From: Cytophagales bacterium
GTDB lineage: Bacteria > Bacteroidota > Bacteroidia > Cytophagales > Cyclobacteriaceae
Reading direction: 5' to 3'
Assembly: GCA_003537495.1 (NCBI GenBank)
Contig: DPSB01000142.1
Span: 3,103 to 10,222 of the forward strand
Length of the DNA stretch: 7,120 bases
Part shown: positions 5,024 to 7,120 of the stretch, in pieces
How the letters are laid out: each line of letters starts with the position of its first letter
Position numbering within the stretch: position 1 is the first letter of the stretch
The notes under the pieces: model-generated
Seen by the model: only the letters and a program-made list of their open reading frames with translations
The model's database searches: none
Told to the model about the DNA's origin: nothing
Made by a program: the position numbers and the translations under genes

Positions 5024-6910
5024 ATGATTCGGTATTTGTATTGGTTGTTCATTCTTTGTTTTAGCCTTTCAGCAACAGCACAAGAAAATATCGATTCGCT
5101 TAAGCATGTTGTTCAATCGGCTGCCGGTGAATCTAAAATCAAAGCGCTAAACAATCTCTGTTATGCATATGCCTATGTGCAGGCCGACTCTGCCCGTGCA
5201 TACGGCATGCAAGCACTAAATCTACAAACCGAAACCGATACAGAATTATTAGCCGAAACGCTGCACTACCTTGCCATTACTTACCAGGTTCAAAGTCGCT
5301 ACCCCGAAGCATTAAACTACGATGAGCGTTCACTTCAAATCAGAACACGACTCAAAGATTCATTGGGTATGGCTAATACCATTAATAATATTGCCGTTAT
5401 CTATGATGAACAAGGTCGCTACAGAGAAGCTGTACAATCGTACCTGAAAGCGTATGATCTTTACAAAAGGCATGGCAGCGAAATAAAACTGGCGTTGGTT
5501 AATGTAAATCTGGGCGTTGTCTTTAAAGGAATGGGCGAATACCAAAACTCTATTAACAACTATCGGCAGGCATTACAAAAGTTCGCAGCGTTAAAGCGCG
5601 ATTATGAAACAGCTGTATGCCAGGTAAACATCGGTTCGGTTTTTATTTCCATGCAGCAATATGATAGCGCTTTATACTATTCCTTGCAGGCAGAAAAACT
5701 TTTTAAACAATTGGGTTATGTACGTTTTGAAGCTGTGGCCACTGGTAATGCTGGTATTGCCCATGGAAAATTAGGACACACTGCCGATGCGATTCAGTTT
5801 CTGAATCGGGCTATCAAAAACCACCTTGCTAACAATAACCGAAAAGAGTTGGCTTACTGCTACCTTAAACTGGCAGAAGTTTACAACCACAATTCGCAGC
5901 AAGAGGCAGCTATTAATGCAGCACAATTGGCCCTTCAATCGGCACGAGCCGCTGAAGCCTTACAACAAGAAGCTGATGCTGATTTACTGCTGTCGGACCT
6001 TCACCGTAAAGCCGGAAACTTCAAAGCAGCGTTCACACATCAATCCAATCATTTGCGCTTGCGCGATAGTTTGTTTCAGACCGAAAAAGTAAAACAGGTA
6101 CGCGAACTTCAGATTCAATACGAAACCGAAAAGAAAGAACGCGAGCTGGCCGAAAGCAAAGTAGCACTTGCGCAAGGCGAACTTGAAATACGCAAACGTG
6201 ATAATCAGTTGATTTTGATCTTAGCCGGAGTAGTGCTCATTTTATTTATCGGTTTTATCCTGTACCGAAACACAAGAGCAAAACAGCAACAACTTACACT
6301 CAAAGCCGAACTGGCTGAAGCCCGCACACAGAATGCTTTGCAGGAAGAACGCTTACGCATTTCGCAAGAACTGCATGATAACATTGGTTCACAACTTACT
6401 TTTGTAAATGCTTCCATCGGTGCGTTGCAAAACGAAGTTGAGAGTCCGCGCTTAAGCGATGTAAAAAAACTTACAGCCGAAACCATTCGCGAGTTGCGCA
6501 AAACTGTGTGGTTAATGAATCACCAGTCTACCACGCTGGAAGAGTTTGTAATTAAACTGCGCGATTACATCTTAACGGGCTCTCAAATTCCAGTTACTAT
6601 CGATGTAAAAACGAATCTGAATCAACTGATAACAGCACAAGTAGCCAATCATCTTTTTCGCATTGTACAAGAAGCCGTTAACAACACGCACAAACATGCC
6701 GAGGCTACTCAAATCACCATTCAGATTGGCCTTGCTTCCGCAAAACAATTATCACTAACCATTACCGATAATGGTAAAGGATTTAATCCCGACTTACCCC
6801 ATAGTGGTTTTGGGTTATCGGGTATGCAAAAGCGCGTAAGCGGACTTGGCGGAAAGCTTTCTATTCAATCACAAGCTGGCACAACCCTTACGGCAACCCT
6901 TCCACTTTAG
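5024..6910 (+). CDS. TPR-containing sensor histidine kinase (HisKA_3 type)
   Basis: I choose the ATG at 5024 (628 residues). An upstream TTG at 4988 would add 12 residues before the signal peptide and lies inside the promoter. Residues 1-20 (core YLYWLFILCFSLSATA) form a signal peptide. About eight TPR-like helix pairs follow at roughly 38-350 (for example YQVQSRYPEALNYDERSL, IYDEQGRYREAVQSYLKA, VFKGMGEYQNSINNYRQA), then a charged coiled coil (about 352-392). One transmembrane segment (about 396-414, LILAGVVLILFIGFILY) and a second coiled coil (about 415-445) come next. The H-box ELHDNIGSQL puts the phosphorylated histidine at H451. The HATPase domain has an N-box around E550/N553/N554, DNGKGF (582-587) and GFGLSGMQKR (595-604), all intact. 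The layout implies a periplasmic TPR sensor and a cytoplasmic kinase that would phosphorylate a NarL/LuxR-type response regulator. No such gene is visible. The ligand is unknown. Confidence 0.93.
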   Translation: MIRYLYWLFILCFSLSATAQENIDSLKHVVQSAAGESKIKALNNLCYAYAYVQADSARAYGMQALNLQTETDTELLAETLHYLAITYQVQSRYPEALNYDERSLQIRTRLKDSLGMANTINNIAVIYDEQGRYREAVQSYLKAYDLYKRHGSEIKLALVNVNLGVVFKGMGEYQNSINNYRQALQKFAALKRDYETAVCQVNIGSVFISMQQYDSALYYSLQAEKLFKQLGYVRFEAVATGNAGIAHGKLGHTADAIQFLNRAIKNHLANNNRKELAYCYLKLAEVYNHNSQQEAAINAAQLALQSARAAEALQQEADADLLLSDLHRKAGNFKAAFTHQSNHLRLRDSLFQTEKVKQVRELQIQYETEKKERELAESKVALAQGELEIRKRDNQLILILAGVVLILFIGFILYRNTRAKQQQLTLKAELAEARTQNALQEERLRISQELHDNIGSQLTFVNASIGALQNEVESPRLSDVKKLTAETIRELRKTVWLMNHQSTTLEEFVIKLRDYILTGSQIPVTIDVKTNLNQLITAQVANHLFRIVQEAVNNTHKHAEATQITIQIGLASAKQLSLTITDNGKGFNPDLPHSGFGLSGMQKRVSGLGGKLSIQSQAGTTLTATLPL

Positions 6911-6914
6911 TGCA

Positions 6915-6934
6915 AATACGATGTTCATCGTATT
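6915..6934 (+). repeat. Short perfect palindrome after the kinase gene
   Basis: The arms AATACGATG (6915-6923) and CATCGTATT (6926-6934) are perfectly complementary around a TT centre. As RNA this would fold as an 8-bp stem with a GTTC tetraloop. It begins 4 bp after the kinase stop. No T-run follows, so it is not a canonical terminator. It could be an mRNA 3'-end stabiliser, a pause hairpin, or a dyad operator for the next gene. Confidence 0.5.
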
Positions 6935-6946
6935 GAAGTAACCCGC

Positions 6947-6981
6947 AAGGAGTTTCAATTTTGATTTCAAAAAATTGAAAC
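6947..6981 (+). promoter_or_regulatory. AAGGAG motif plus 11-bp hairpin abutting a start codon
   Basis: A Shine-Dalgarno-like AAGGAG (6947-6952) is followed by a perfect 11-bp inverted repeat, GTTTCAATTTT (6952-6962) and AAAATTGAAAC (6971-6981), with an 8-nt loop. The last base of the hairpin directly precedes the ATG at 6982. In linear form the AAGGAG is too far (29 bp) from the ATG to act; folding would bring it next to the ATG. This could be a translational control element or simply a DNA operator dyad. Confidence 0.45.
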
Positions 6982-7120
6982 ATGACAAACAAATTTTTTA
7001 ACCGCTACAAAATTCGCTGGACTTTACTAGGTGCTATGCTGGTTTTTATTAACACCATAAGCTTTGCGCAAGAAGATAACTATGCCGCCTTTGGAATTGG
7101 TTATCAGATTAACTCTCTTA
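6982..7120 (+). CDS. Exported protein of unknown function, N-terminal 46 codons (runs off window)
   Basis: Translation from ATG 6982 gives an open frame to the window edge. Residues 1-12 are basic (NKFFNRYKIRW), followed by a hydrophobic stretch (TLLGAMLVFINTISF, about 14-28) and AQ at 29-30, a good signal peptide with cleavage near AQ|E. The mature start (EDNYAAFGIGYQINSL) has an alternating aromatic/glycine pattern that may mark the first strand of an outer-membrane beta-barrel, but too little is present to assign a family. It lies 71 bp after the histidine kinase in the same direction, with two inverted repeats in the gap, and could be read through from it. The lack of nearby upstream alternatives and the clear signal peptide support this start. 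Confidence 0.75.
   Translation, partial: MTNKFFNRYKIRWTLLGAMLVFINTISFAQEDNYAAFGIGYQINSL

Noticed and set aside
5360..6501. Antisense and out-of-frame open frames inside the histidine kinase gene
   Set aside because: The kinase frame is continuous through TPRs, membrane span, H-box and ATPase motifs, and the others lack any motif.
6932..6963. ATTG-N20-CAATTTTG as a promoter for the last gene
   Set aside because: Both boxes deviate from consensus, and the second lies inside the inverted repeat, which explains the sequence better.
1..7120. CRISPR array, tRNA/rRNA gene, insertion sequence or attachment-site repeats
   Set aside because: Looking along both strands I saw no regularly spaced repeats, cloverleaf-like sequence, transposase motifs or long terminal inverted repeats. 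A computed repeat search was not possible here.

Overview
The window looks like chromosomal DNA of a member of the Bacteroidota, possibly the Cytophagales side of the phylum. The protein families point that way: secreted M20 and M1 peptidases, and a single-membrane-span histidine kinase with periplasmic TPRs. So do several promoter-like TAnnTTTG elements, which match the -7 box of this phylum, and the near absence of Shine-Dalgarno sequences at gene starts. No lineage marker is present, so placement below phylum is a guess.

Positions 1-2266 hold four genes, all on the minus strand. Read in the direction of transcription they are: a complete secreted M20-family amidohydrolase (2266-971), an MntA-type minimal nucleotidyltransferase antitoxin (944-639), a HepT-type HEPN RNase toxin (646-317, overlapping mntA by 8 bp), and the first 93 codons of a second secreted M20 amidohydrolase (280 to the window edge). 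The two amidohydrolases are clear paralogues, so a HEPN/MNT toxin-antitoxin pair sits between the members of a tandem duplication.

A 118-bp divergent region (2267-2384) carries a candidate -7 box on each strand. On the plus strand it is followed by a second, unrelated toxin-antitoxin module: a small helical antitoxin (2385-2630) that overlaps a RelE/ParE-superfamily toxin (2627-2938) by 4 bp. Only 22 bp later a large secreted M1-family metallopeptidase starts (2961-4934). It ends in a strong hairpin terminator (4942-4972).

Just after the terminator lies the best promoter in the window, TTTG-N19-TAACTTTG (4987-5017). It ends 6 bp before the ATG of a 628-residue TPR sensor histidine kinase of the HisKA_3/NarL-partner type (5024-6910), which implies an almost leaderless mRNA. 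No response regulator gene is visible. A 71-bp gap with two inverted repeats leads into the truncated start of an exported protein (6982 to the window edge).

The peptidases and amidohydrolases fit extracytoplasmic peptide and acyl-amino-acid turnover. The two toxin-antitoxin modules flank one of the amidohydrolases and are the accessory part of the locus. I see no complete novel multi-gene system. The points most worth a second look are the toxin-antitoxin/amidohydrolase arrangement, the leaderless kinase promoter, and the hairpin abutting the last start codon.
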